Made by a program: the position numbers and the translations under genes
Shown here: piece after piece, positions 50,704 through 59,048 of the stretch
Layout of the letters: each line of letters begins with the position of its first letter
Position numbering within the stretch: position 1 is the stretch's first letter
Source of the DNA: CAZQVN01 sp964596775
GTDB lineage: Bacteria; Eisenbacteria; RBG-16-71-46; JABDJR01; JAWXBZ01
NCBI GenBank assembly: GCA_964596775.1
Contig: CAZQVN010000014.1
Span: forward strand, 1-64,000
Reading direction: 5' to 3'
DNA length: 64,000 nucleotides
The notes under the pieces: generated by a model
Told to the model about the DNA's origin: nothing
Database searches by the model: none
What the model saw: the letters and a program-made list of their open reading frames with translations, nothing else

Positions 50704-51786
50704 TCAGACGACCTCGACCTCCACCCGGTGCCACGCGTTGTTCCCGTAACCCTTCACGTTCGCCGTGTCCTCGAGGCGGGCCGGCTGCCGCGATCCCGCC
50801 GCGTCGAACGCCCGGACCACCAGCGCGTGCCGCCCCGGTTTCAGGTCGACGGTCGCCTCCCAGAAGGTCCAGGACCACGCCGGATTTTCGCCGGCCGTCC
50901 GGGCACGGATCCAGCCGTTTCCGCCGTCGAGCGACACGTCCACGCCGGTGATCGGCGACCCGCCGGTTCCGATGGCCCATCCCCGGACCGTCGCGGGCCC
51001 CGCCGCGATCCGGGCGCCCGGCGCCGGATCGACGATCAGCGCGTTCAGCGGCACCTCGCTCATCGCGGTTCCCGTGGAAACGTCGAGGGGGCGCTCCGGG
51101 TCCGCATCCGCATCGCGCAGGATCCGGTACGCCTTCGTGAAGAAGTAGTTGTCGGAGGGCGTGTCGCGGACGGTGATCCGTCCCAGCCATTTCACGCTGC
51201 GCGCCCCGATCCACCCGGGCACGACGGCCCGGAGCGGAAATCCGTGCGCGGGAGGAAGCGGCGCCCCGTTCAGGTCCGTGGCCAGCAGCACATCGCCGGT
51301 CAGCGCCTTGTCGAGGTCGACGGAGCCTCCGAACGGAAAGCGGAGGCCGCCGCGCTCGACCTCGTCCAGCCCGGTGAACTCCACGTGGCGGGCGGCGGCC
51401 TCGATTCCCGCGGCGGCGAGGACATCGGCGAGAGCCGGTCCGCTCCAGCGACCGTTGCCGGCCGGTTCGAGGCCCCACGGCAGCTCGCCGTTCAGCGGGC
51501 CGATCGCGGCAAACTCGGCGCGGCGCAACCCGGCGCAGACGAGCGTGGCTTCGAGAGTCCGCTGCGGAAAGCGGCCCAGCAGGTCGGACAGGGACAGCGA
51601 CAGCGGCCGGTCGACGAGCCCGTCCACGGCAAGACGAAACGCATCCGGAGCGACGGCCGGCACGGGGGCGTGGCTGCGGGTAAAGAATCGCCCGGACGGG
51701 GTGAGAAACGAGGTGCGATCCGCCCGCGGTGCCGCGCCGGTGTTCAGCCCCTCGGGATCGAAGCCACGCCGATCGTTTCCGCTCAT
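50704..51786 (-). CDS. Sulfite oxidase-family molybdopterin enzyme, no signal peptide
   Basis: A 360-aa Mo-cofactor protein of the SUOX/eukaryotic nitrate reductase family. The Mo-binding domain has FFTRSHAPVP near the start, the Mo-ligating Cys84 in ATLVCAGLRR, and AHGFPLRAVVPGWIGARSVKWLGRITV. The C-terminal Mo-co dimerisation Ig domain (about 250-360) has VRGWAIGTGGSPITGVDVSLDGG and WSWTFWEATVDLKPGRHALVVRAFD. Most bacterial relatives are exported by Tat or partner a cytochrome; here no twin-Arg signal or heme domain is visible. It follows the propeller gene by 43 bases. Sulfite is the likely but unproven substrate. Confidence 0.9.
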   Translation of the reverse strand: MSGNDRRGFDPEGLNTGAAPRADRTSFLTPSGRFFTRSHAPVPAVAPDAFRLAVDGLVDRPLSLSLSDLLGRFPQRTLEATLVCAGLRRAEFAAIGPLNGELPWGLEPAGNGRWSGPALADVLAAAGIEAAARHVEFTGLDEVERGGLRFPFGGSVDLDKALTGDVLLATDLNGAPLPPAHGFPLRAVVPGWIGARSVKWLGRITVRDTPSDNYFFTKAYRILRDADADPERPLDVSTGTAMSEVPLNALIVDPAPGARIAAGPATVRGWAIGTGGSPITGVDVSLDGGNGWIRARTAGENPAWSWTFWEATVDLKPGRHALVVRAFDAAGSRQPARLEDTANVKGYGNNAWHRVEVEVV

Positions 51787-51829
51787 CGCGATCCTCCCGG
51801 GCCACTCATGCGCCGGCGCATGGCCCCCA

Positions 51830-53989
51830 TCACGGCGTTCCCGCCGGATAGCGGGCCAGGACACCGTCGAGGAGGATCCGCGCGTACTCGTTGTCCGGGT
51901 CCCAGAGGATCGCCTCCACGAGGTCGTCGCGGATGGTCGCGAAATGTCGCCGGCGCGGCCCCTCGCCGGCCGGAGGCGTGGTGGCCAGCCGGTCGCGGGC
52001 CGATGCCACGAGGAGCCGCGATTCCAGCTTCCCCTGGATCCACGCGAGGCGGCCGCTGGCGTCGAGAAAGTCCACCCGGATGTCCGCCGACGTCGCGTCC
52101 CGCTCGACGGCCCGGGCGAACACGCGCACCGCGGTTTCGAGCGCGGCCGCATTCCAGGCCGGAAAGCGCCCGTCGAAGGCGAGTCCGATCCACGCGCGGC
52201 CGAGCCCCTGCAGCAGGCGCGCATCGCCCGGCTCCAGGCGCGCCGCGTTCCGGAACGCCGTGACCGCCTCCTCGAACCGGCCGGCCGCCAGGGCCATCGC
52301 GCCACCGGCGGCCTCGGTCCGGCTGCGCGGCAGGTTCTCCGTCACCGGGTTCAGGTCGCGGAACACGAAGCGTTCTCCGGAGACGGCGCGTTCGATCCAC
52401 AGCGCACGGTGGCCGTCCGGGGAAAAGGCGGGACGGGAGGCCGTGACCTGTCCGAGGCGGATCGCGTCGCCGCTCCACGTGTCGTGAAGAAACAGGCCGC
52501 CGCCTTCGCGGTAGTCCTGCCGCGCGGCACACCAGCGCCCCGAGGGATGCCAGGCAAACTCCGGGAGCCCGGCCGCCGGGGGGTCGTAGCGGACGCTGTC
52601 CGGCACCGGAAACGCCACGGTCCGGACGACGGAACGTTCGTGCAGGAAAAGGGACCCGGCGAAGCCGTCGACGCGGAACCCCTGCGGCGATCCGTCGATG
52701 CGGACCGCGCATCTCCGGCCGTCCGGCGACCATGCGGGGCCGGACACCGAGGATCCGGCGCCGAGCCGGAAGAGCGGAATCCGGTCGTGCTCCGGCCCGT
52801 CCACCGTCCTGCGTTCGAGGAGCAGTTCCACATCGTCCGCGGCGCCCGAGAACGCCAGCGCGGTGAGGGAGCGGCTGTCGGCATACCACCGCGGGCGGTA
52901 TCCCGCGAACGTCTCGTCCAGGACAGCGGACCCGGAGAGCGCATCGAACACCAGCGCCCGGACCGTCTGCCCGTCGGGCCCCGGGGTGAGCAGGGCCACG
53001 TGCCGCCCGTCCGGCGACCAGGCCAGAGAGGACGCCGGGGCGGCTCCGTCGGTGACCCGGCGCGCGTCGCCGCCCGCGGCATCGACGAGTTCCAGCCGAC
53101 CGTCGGCCAGAACGGCGAGCGTGAGCCGGCGCGGGTCGAACGCCATCGTGTCCACGCGGGCCGCGGTCAGGACGGTGCGCGGTTCCGCGTTCGTCAGGCG
53201 CCGCAGGAGACGCACCTCGGTGCCGCCGCGCGCGCCGACCGCGACCGCCACGTACTCGCCGGACGCCGACACGGTCGGCGCGGGCACGGCGGCCGCGGCG
53301 GCGATCCGCTCCGCCGCACCGTCCTGCTCGAGGTCGACGACGTAGAGGTCGTGACCGTCGCCGGAGAGAACGTAGCGCGATCCCGGCAGGAAATGGAACG
53401 TGACGCTCCCCGAGCCCGGCACGGGAACGGACCCCGAGGCGGGCGTTTCCAGGAGCCGCGGGGCGTCGCCGAACGAGACGCCGGAAAAGTCGGGGATGGG
53501 AGGCCGGGGAGTCTGTTCCCCCGTTTCACCGGCGGCTTCCGCGAGCAGCGCGGTCATCGCCCCGAGGTCGTCCGCCACCGGAAGCCGCGTTTCGGGGATC
53601 CGGGTGACGAGGTGCTGAAGCGCGGCGGCCCGCGCCCGGGACAGGTCCGCGCGGAGTTTCGACGCGGCGATGTCCGGGTCGCGGGCGAGTTCGTCGAGCA
53701 GGGAGACGAGAACCGCGGTGGACTCGAACGCGGCCGCCGTGCGACCCCCGGTGATCCCGATCAGGCGATTGACGCGCGCATGACGCGCGCCGTTGTCCCG
53801 CCCGGTTGCGATCAGGCCGTCGTCGAACTCCCTGATCGAGGTCACCAGCGCGCGCAGTTCCTCGGCGCGCGTCCTGCGCTCGGCGGCCAGCAGGCGGTCG
53901 CCGGCGGACGGGGCCGCCGCGGCGCGACCGGCCGGGGGGGCCATGCCCATGTGCAGGAACAGGATCGCCGCAAGGATCCCCTTTGACAT
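51830..53989 (-). CDS. Exported WD40/TolB-like beta-propeller protein with helical C-terminal domain
   Basis: A 719-aa protein with a signal peptide (about 1-25). After a helical region, a propeller of TolB/WD40-like blades runs from about 200 to 530, with repeats such as LAWSPDGRHVALLTPG, PAWSPDGRRCAVRIDG, FAWHPSGRWCAARQD and PAFSPDGHRALWIE. The C-terminal part (about 560-719) is Ala/Leu-rich and resembles tetratricopeptide helices (FEEAVTAFRNAARLEPGDARLLQGLGRAW). TGGAGAAAAG precedes the ATG. It probably binds a protein or peptidoglycan in the periplasm; no catalytic motif is seen. It is the promoter-proximal partner of the molybdoenzyme gene. Confidence 0.75.
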   Translation of the reverse strand: MSKGILAAILFLHMGMAPPAGRAAAAPSAGDRLLAAERRTRAEELRALVTSIREFDDGLIATGRDNGARHARVNRLIGITGGRTAAAFESTAVLVSLLDELARDPDIAASKLRADLSRARAAALQHLVTRIPETRLPVADDLGAMTALLAEAAGETGEQTPRPPIPDFSGVSFGDAPRLLETPASGSVPVPGSGSVTFHFLPGSRYVLSGDGHDLYVVDLEQDGAAERIAAAAAVPAPTVSASGEYVAVAVGARGGTEVRLLRRLTNAEPRTVLTAARVDTMAFDPRRLTLAVLADGRLELVDAAGGDARRVTDGAAPASSLAWSPDGRHVALLTPGPDGQTVRALVFDALSGSAVLDETFAGYRPRWYADSRSLTALAFSGAADDVELLLERRTVDGPEHDRIPLFRLGAGSSVSGPAWSPDGRRCAVRIDGSPQGFRVDGFAGSLFLHERSVVRTVAFPVPDSVRYDPPAAGLPEFAWHPSGRWCAARQDYREGGGLFLHDTWSGDAIRLGQVTASRPAFSPDGHRALWIERAVSGERFVFRDLNPVTENLPRSRTEAAGGAMALAAGRFEEAVTAFRNAARLEPGDARLLQGLGRAWIGLAFDGRFPAWNAAALETAVRVFARAVERDATSADIRVDFLDASGRLAWIQGKLESRLLVASARDRLATTPPAGEGPRRRHFATIRDDLVEAILWDPDNEYARILLDGVLARYPAGTP

Positions 53990-54045
53990 GAACTTTTCTC
54001 CAGTGTTACGGTACCGCGCCCCCCGGATAAACGCGTACCAGGAGG

Positions 54046-55119
54046 ATGGTTATCAAAGCTCTCATACTGTCGGGCGGCCGGGGAACACGACTCCGGCCCA
54101 TCACACACACCAGTGCCAAGCAACTCGTGCCCGTCGCCAACAAGCCGATCCTCTTCTACGGCCTCGAGGCCATCCGGAATGCCGGCATCACCGATTTCGG
54201 CATCGTCGTGGGCGATACCCGCGAGGAGATCAAGGCCGCCGTGGGGGACGGATCCCGCTTCGGGATCAAGGTCACCTACATCCACCAGCAGGACCCGCTG
54301 GGGCTTGCCCACGCGGTCAAGGTGTCACAACCCTACCTGAAAGACGACTCGTTCGTCATGTTCCTCGGCGACAACCTGATCAAGGACGGCATCACTCCGC
54401 TCGTCCAGGAGTTCGAGCGCGACAGCCCGAACTGCCAGATCCTGCTCGCGAAGGTGAAGAATCCCCAGGAGTTCGGCGTGGCCGAACTGTCCGGCGACAC
54501 CGTCGTCCGTCTCGAGGAAAAGCCGAAACAGCCGCGCTCGGACCTGGCCCTGGTGGGCGTGTACATGTTCGACCGGACGATCTGGGAAGCCGTCGACGCG
54601 ATCCAGCCGTCGAAGCGGGGCGAACTGGAGATCACCGACGCGATCCAGTACCTGATCGACGCGAAGTACAACGTGAAGTCGCACGTCATCACCGGATGGT
54701 GGAAGGACACCGGCAAGCTCGAGGACATGCTCGAGGCCAACCGGATCATCCTGACCGGAGCCCACTCCTCGATCGAGGGCACGCTCTGCCCGGAAACGCG
54801 GGTGGAGGGTTCGGTCCTCGTGGGGAAGGGCACGAAGGTCGCCGGGTCGGTCCTGCGCGGGCCGGTCGTCATCGGCGAGGGGTGCGACATCTCCGGAGCG
54901 TACATCGGGCCGTTCACGTCGGTGGCCGACGGCGTGGAGATCAAGGACAGCGAAATCGAGCACAGCATCGTCCTCGAGGGCTCGCGGATCATCGGCCTGC
55001 GCCGCCGCATCGAGTCGAGCCTGATCGGGAAGGGTGTCACCGTCATCCGGAGCCCGGAGAGGGTGCCCGCCGCCTACCGGCTCATGGTCGGCGACAACAG
55101 CCAGATCGAGGTCATGTAG
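54046..55119 (+). CDS. rmlA: Glucose-1-phosphate thymidylyltransferase, long type
   Basis: A 357-aa nucleotidyltransferase joining dTTP and glucose-1-phosphate to make dTDP-glucose. The N-terminal domain has LSGGRGTRLRPITHTSAKQLVPVANKPILFYGLEAI, FVMFLGDNLI and EFGVAELSGD...LEEKPKQPRSDLALVGVYMF. The C-terminal left-handed beta helix (about 240-357) has hexapeptide-like repeats IEGTLCPETRVEGSVLVG. The long type is common in archaea and some bacteria. The ATG at 54046 directly abuts GGAGG, which is too close. The ATC at 54052, two codons on, would give the usual start M-KALILSGG with ideal spacing. Confidence 0.9.
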   Translation: MVIKALILSGGRGTRLRPITHTSAKQLVPVANKPILFYGLEAIRNAGITDFGIVVGDTREEIKAAVGDGSRFGIKVTYIHQQDPLGLAHAVKVSQPYLKDDSFVMFLGDNLIKDGITPLVQEFERDSPNCQILLAKVKNPQEFGVAELSGDTVVRLEEKPKQPRSDLALVGVYMFDRTIWEAVDAIQPSKRGELEITDAIQYLIDAKYNVKSHVITGWWKDTGKLEDMLEANRIILTGAHSSIEGTLCPETRVEGSVLVGKGTKVAGSVLRGPVVIGEGCDISGAYIGPFTSVADGVEIKDSEIEHSIVLEGSRIIGLRRRIESSLIGKGVTVIRSPERVPAAYRLMVGDNSQIEVM

Positions 55120-55121
55120 CG

Positions 55122-55985
55122 ATGCGCATCCTCGTCACCGGGCATTCCGGCCTGCTCGGCTCGGAAATCGTTCCGGTGCTCCAGGCCGGGCACGAGGTTC
55201 ACGGCTGCTCGCTTCCGGAGTGGGACATCGCCGATCCGGAGTCGGCCCGCCGCGCCGTGAAGCAGAGCGGCGCCGAACTGGTGATCCACGCGGCGGCCTA
55301 CACCGCCGTGGACGAGTGCGAAAGGCAGCCCGACCTGGCCTACCGGGTCAACGCGCTCGGAACCCGGAACATGGTGGTCGCCGCTCGCGAGGCGGGGGCG
55401 CGGATCGCCTACGTGTCCACGGACTACGTGTTCGACGGCACGAAGGGGGAGCCGTACGTGGAGTTCGACGCGGTGAACCCGCTCGGCGTGTACGGCCGCT
55501 CGAAGTGGGCGGGGGAGCAGTTCGTCCGCTACCTCTCGCACGACTTCACGATCATCCGGAGCGCCTGGCTGTTCGGTGCGGGAGGGCCCTGCTTTCCCGA
55601 CACCATCCTCAGGCTGCTGCGCGAGAAGGGAACGGTCGATGTCGTCGACGACCAGACCGGCAATCCCACCTACGCGCCGGACCTGGCCCGGGCGGTGGCC
55701 CTGATCGCGCTCGAGGGGTTGCCCGGCACCTATCACGCCGTCAACGCCGGAGCCACGACCTGGTTTGCGTTCGCGCGGAAGATCGCCGAAACGTTCGGTC
55801 TCGATCCGGAGACCGTCCGGCCGACCACCACGGAAAAATTTCCCCGGCCGGCGCGGCGGCCGCAGCATTCGCCGCTTCGCAACTTCGTGCTCGAGGAAAC
55901 GCTCGGCCACCGGATGCGCCCGTGGACGGACACGCTGGCCGAGTACCGTGCCGAACATGCCCGCACCCGGGAGGTGTCCGCGTGA
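55122..55985 (+). CDS. rmlD: dTDP-4-dehydrorhamnose reductase
   Basis: A 287-aa NAD(P)H-dependent SDR-fold enzyme (extended family) for the last step to dTDP-rhamnose. The glycine motif is TGHSGLLGSEI. VIHAAAYTAVDECERQPDLAYRVNALGTRN, YVSTDYVFDGTKGEPYVEFDAVNPLGVYGRSKWAGEQ (YxxxK) and DDQTGNPTYAPDLA are hallmark RmlD segments. It starts two bases after the rmlA stop. Genes for RmlB and RmlC are not in the window, so the pathway is only half here. Its stop overlaps the gmhA start (GTGA). Confidence 0.92.
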   Translation: MRILVTGHSGLLGSEIVPVLQAGHEVHGCSLPEWDIADPESARRAVKQSGAELVIHAAAYTAVDECERQPDLAYRVNALGTRNMVVAAREAGARIAYVSTDYVFDGTKGEPYVEFDAVNPLGVYGRSKWAGEQFVRYLSHDFTIIRSAWLFGAGGPCFPDTILRLLREKGTVDVVDDQTGNPTYAPDLARAVALIALEGLPGTYHAVNAGATTWFAFARKIAETFGLDPETVRPTTTEKFPRPARRPQHSPLRNFVLEETLGHRMRPWTDTLAEYRAEHARTREVSA

Positions 55986-56611
55986 CGACGGAACGCAAGG
56001 CGGCGGAAGCGCGCGTCCGCGCCGCGCTCGAGGAGTCGTCGGCGCTGTTCTCGGTCATGGCCGAGTCCATGAACGGACAGATTGCGAAGGCCGCGGAAGC
56101 GGTCCGCGGAAGCCTGGCGCGGAAGGGGACGCTCTACTGCTGCGGCAACGGCGGGTCGGCGGCCGACGCGCAGCACATCGCGGCGGAACTCGGCGGCAAG
56201 TTCTACCGGATCCGTCCCGGTCTTCCCGCGGTGGCGCTCACGGTCAACAGCTCCATGGTCACGGCCATCGGCAACGACTTCGGTTACGACGAGGTGTTTT
56301 CGCGCCAGGTGGAAGGGCTCGGAAGGAAGGGAGATGTTCTGCTCGCCATCACGACGAGCGGGAACTCCATGAATGTCGTGCGGGCGGCGGAACTCGCGCG
56401 GACCATGAAGATCACGGTGATCGGCCTGACCGGAGCCGGGGGCGGGAAACTGGCCGCCCACTGCGATCACCTCCTCGCGGTCCCTTCGCGGGACACCGCC
56501 CGGATCCAGGAAGCGCACATCGCCATCGGTCATCTCCTCTGCGAGATCGCGGAGGCCGGGTTGTTTCCGGACGCGCGCGAGCCGGTTGCACAGGCACGCC
56601 GCCCGAAATGA
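55982..56611 (+). CDS. gmhA: Sedoheptulose-7-phosphate isomerase (phosphoheptose isomerase)
   Basis: A 209-aa SIS-domain enzyme making D-glycero-D-manno-heptose-7-phosphate for LPS core or S-layer glycans. The sugar-binding motif is CCGNGGSAADAQHIAAELGGKF, with the catalytic Glu in it. VNSSMVTAIGNDFGYDEVFSRQVEGLG, ITTSGNSMNVV and the C-terminal QEAHIAIGHLLCEIAE (catalytic His) fit GmhA. The GTG overlaps the rmlD stop. It is about 15 residues longer at the N-terminus than Escherichia coli GmhA. Confidence 0.92.
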   Translation: MTTERKAAEARVRAALEESSALFSVMAESMNGQIAKAAEAVRGSLARKGTLYCCGNGGSAADAQHIAAELGGKFYRIRPGLPAVALTVNSSMVTAIGNDFGYDEVFSRQVEGLGRKGDVLLAITTSGNSMNVVRAAELARTMKITVIGLTGAGGGKLAAHCDHLLAVPSRDTARIQEAHIAIGHLLCEIAEAGLFPDAREPVAQARRPK

Positions 56612-56627
56612 CGCGAAAGGACTCCGC

Positions 56628-57524
56628 TTGATCAAGGACCTGATCGTTGAGGCCCGCCCCTGGCAGTATTCGAAGAACCTGATCCTCTTTGCCGGCCTTG
56701 TTTTTTCCGAGCACCTCATGGATCCGGGTTTCCTGACCCGGACGATGATGGCGTTCGCGGCCTTCTGCCTGCTTTCCTCGTCGATCTACGTCGTCAACGA
56801 CCTCGTCGACCTGGAACGGGACCGCCTCCATCCGCAGAAGAAGAACCGGCCGCTGGCCTCGGGGCGGGTGTCCCGGGGAGCGGCGATCGGCTTCCTGGTG
56901 TTCATCCTCGCCGTGGCCGCATTTCTCGTCAGCCGGCTCGGCGTGCCCTTCGCGGTGACCTCGGTCGTGTTCGTGCTGTTCAACGCGATGTACACGTTCT
57001 TCCTCAAGGAGATCGTGATCCTCGACGTCATGGCCATCGCCCTGTCCTTCATCATCCGGGCGATCGCCGGGGTCGAGTCACTGAAGCCGCTGGACGGCAC
57101 CATCGAGATCTCGCCGTGGCTTCTGATCTGCACGCTGTTCCTCGCGCTGTTCCTCGGGTTCGGTAAGCGCCGCCATGAACTCAACCTGCTGAAATCCGAA
57201 GCCGGCGGTCACCGGCCGACCCTGGCCGAGTACTCGGAACGATTCCTCGACACGCTGATCAGCGTGGTGACCGGCGCCACGATCCTTGCCTACGCCATCT
57301 ACACCGTGGCTCCGGACACGGTGCTGAAATTCCACGGAACCAACCTCGTGTACACGGTCCCGTTCGTCATCTACGGCGTGTTCCGGTATCTCTATCTCAT
57401 CTACGAGCGGAAAACCGGGGGGAGTCCCTCGGAGATCTTCCTCACGGACGTGCCGCTGGCACTGACCATGGCCGGCTGGTTCGGCACCGTGCTGTGGGTC
57501 ATCTACCATCGTTCCTCCTCCTGA
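56628..57524 (+). CDS. UbiA-family membrane prenyltransferase (decaprenyl-phosphate phosphoribosyltransferase-like)
   Basis: A 298-aa protein with about nine transmembrane helices. The first Asp-rich motif is NDLVDLERDRLHPQKKNRPLASG. The helix-loop FGKRRHELNLL follows in the place of the second Asp-rich motif. RPWQYSKNLILFAGLVFS at the start and YSERFLDTLISVVTGATILAYAIYT fit the DPPR synthase-like subgroup, which moves phosphoribose from PRPP to a polyprenyl phosphate. The TTG at 56628 has AAAGG 7 bases upstream. It lies after gmhA and 12 bases before ispE. A PRPP synthase gene (prs) is 2.4 kb away. Substrate remains inferred. Confidence 0.82.
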   Translation: MIKDLIVEARPWQYSKNLILFAGLVFSEHLMDPGFLTRTMMAFAAFCLLSSSIYVVNDLVDLERDRLHPQKKNRPLASGRVSRGAAIGFLVFILAVAAFLVSRLGVPFAVTSVVFVLFNAMYTFFLKEIVILDVMAIALSFIIRAIAGVESLKPLDGTIEISPWLLICTLFLALFLGFGKRRHELNLLKSEAGGHRPTLAEYSERFLDTLISVVTGATILAYAIYTVAPDTVLKFHGTNLVYTVPFVIYGVFRYLYLIYERKTGGSPSEIFLTDVPLALTMAGWFGTVLWVIYHRSSS

Positions 57525-57536
57525 CGAGGGCGTCGA

Positions 57537-58412
57537 GTGGGTTCCCTCACCGCGATCGCTCCGGCCAAGATCAATCTCGGCCTCTGGGTGCTGCGGAAAC
57601 GGCCGGACGGCTTCCACGACATCCTGACCCTGTTCCAGGCGCTGGACCTCGCGGACCGGCTGACCGTCGAGGCGGCCGCCCGGGGCATCACGATGACCTG
57701 CGACGATCCGGCGCTGCCGGTGGACGGCCGCAACCTCGTCCTCCGGGCCGCCCGGCTCATGGCGGAGGAAGCCGGGGTCCGCTCCGGCGCGCGCTTTCAT
57801 CTGAGCAAGAAGATTCCCGCCGGTGCCGGGCTCGGCGGGGGCAGCAGCGACGCCGCCGCGGCTCTCGTCCTGCTGAACCGTCTCTGGTCGCTGGGTTGGT
57901 CCCGCTCCCGGCTGGGTCGCCTGGCGGAGCGGATCGGATCGGATGTTCCCTTTTTTCTGACGGGCGGAACCGCCGTCGGTCGAGGTCGGGGAGGGCGCCT
58001 GACGCCGCTGAGAGGCGCTGAGGCGCTCTGTTTCCTCCTCGTGCACGGGTCCGAGCCCATAGCGGCAAAACGGGCTTACTCGAATTACAAAAGGGAGTTG
58101 ACACCTTCCAAACCCCCTCCTAGAATAGCGACGCTGGAATCTGGAGATCGGATAGACGCGCGGATTATTAAAGAAATTGATAATCAGCTCGAACCCGGTC
58201 TCCTGAAATATTTTCCGGATATCGCGCAAAGAACGGATGCTTTGCTGAAACATGGCGCGTTGAAGGCCCAGCTTACTGGAAGTGGTTCCACTGTTTTCGG
58301 TGTCTTTGATCGTTTCGATCTGGCGGGCCGCGCCGGAGATCAACTCTCGAAAAAAGGATTTCCAGTCGATCTCTGTCAATCGGTGTCGCATGGTGTTGTG
58401 GAAGTGACGTAG
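57537..58412 (+). CDS. ispE: 4-diphosphocytidyl-2-C-methyl-D-erythritol kinase
   Basis: A 291-aa GHMP kinase of the MEP isoprenoid pathway. Motifs are APAKINLGLWVLRKRPDGFHDI, KKIPAGAGLGGGSSDAAAALVLLN (ATP loop), IGSDVPFFLTGG and LTGSGSTVFGVF. The GTG at 57537 fits the family. The first two thirds are GC-rich like the genome, but from about 58060 codons become distinctly AT-rich (for example ATTATTAAAGAAATTGATAAT). A near-consensus promoter lies in that part (58098-58126). Neighbours spoVG, prs, rplY and pth repeat the order seen in Bacillus. Confidence 0.95.
   Translation: MGSLTAIAPAKINLGLWVLRKRPDGFHDILTLFQALDLADRLTVEAAARGITMTCDDPALPVDGRNLVLRAARLMAEEAGVRSGARFHLSKKIPAGAGLGGGSSDAAAALVLLNRLWSLGWSRSRLGRLAERIGSDVPFFLTGGTAVGRGRGGRLTPLRGAEALCFLLVHGSEPIAAKRAYSNYKRELTPSKPPPRIATLESGDRIDARIIKEIDNQLEPGLLKYFPDIAQRTDALLKHGALKAQLTGSGSTVFGVFDRFDLAGRAGDQLSKKGFPVDLCQSVSHGVVEVT
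58098..58126 (+). promoter_or_regulatory. Near-consensus sigma70 promoter inside ispE
   Basis: TTGACA (58098-58103, perfect) is separated by exactly 17 bases from TAGAAT (58121-58126, five of six matches). It points toward spoVG, tRNA-Gln, prs and the ribosomal genes. It lies in the AT-rich 3' third of ispE. Such a match is rare by chance in this GC-rich window. Initiation there would start a transcript about 380 bases before spoVG. Confidence 0.55.
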
Positions 58413-58514
58413 GCAGGCGGATTCACCCTGACCCAAGCATCGCACGACATCTTCGCCTGAAAGTCCAGTCTGGGTGGTGGACTCCAGCTCGTTTACCGGA
58501 AGGTGGTGAACTGG

Positions 58515-58784
58515 TTGCAGATTACGGAGATCCGGATCGCGCTTCGCGACGACGAAAAGCTGAAGGCCTTCGTCAGTGTGACGTTCGACAATGAGTTCGT
58601 CGTCCGGGGGATGAAGATCATCGAGGGCAAGGAAGGTCACCTGTTCGTGGCCATGCCCTCGCGCAAGAAGCCGGACGGCACGTACCAGGATGTCGCGCAT
58701 CCGATCAACAATGAGTTTCGCGACCTGCTCGAACAGCAGGTCATCAGGAAGTACAAGGAGGAAAAGCAGAGTCAACCGGCCTGA
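58515..58784 (+). CDS. spoVG: SpoVG family protein
   Basis: An 89-aa small regulatory RNA/DNA-binding protein. The core DNEFVVRGMKIIEGKEGHLFVAMPSRKKPDGTYQDVAHPINNEFRDLLEQQVI is almost textbook SpoVG. The protein affects septation and sporulation in Bacillus but is present in many non-sporulators, where it binds nucleic acids. Start choice is open: TTG at 58515 aligns with the family N-terminus (xITxxRI) and has GGAAGG 11 bases upstream. GTG codons at 58503 and 58506 overlap or abut that site. Confidence 0.93.
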   Translation: MQITEIRIALRDDEKLKAFVSVTFDNEFVVRGMKIIEGKEGHLFVAMPSRKKPDGTYQDVAHPINNEFRDLLEQQVIRKYKEEKQSQPA

Positions 58785-58888
58785 ACTCGATCGAGTGGGG
58801 AAAGGTCCGGTCAGGAAAAGCAAGGAGCGCACGTCCCCGAACCACGGTCGACTCAATCCTGCGACCCGCGGTAAACCGATCATCGCGT

Positions 58889-58963
58889 TGGGGCGTCGTC
58901 AAGCGGTAAGACACAGGTCTTTGGAACCTGCATTCGGTGGTTCGAATCCACCCGCCCCAGCCA
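58889..58963 (+). tRNA. tRNA-Gln(TTG)
   Basis: Acceptor strands are tggggcg and cgcccca. The anticodon stem-loop is caggt-ctTTGga-acctg, the T loop ttcgaat, the discriminator G, and CCA is encoded at 58961-58963. The gene sits between spoVG and prs on the same strand, where Bacillus carries glmU (gcaD), so it is probably processed from their shared transcript. Confidence 0.97.
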
Positions 58964-59048
58964 TTTCAAATACATCTGAACCGATGGCGGAGATGCGTCC
59001 TGTCTCCGTCGCTTCCGTCATTGCGTGTCCAGCGGAGGAGCCCGATTC

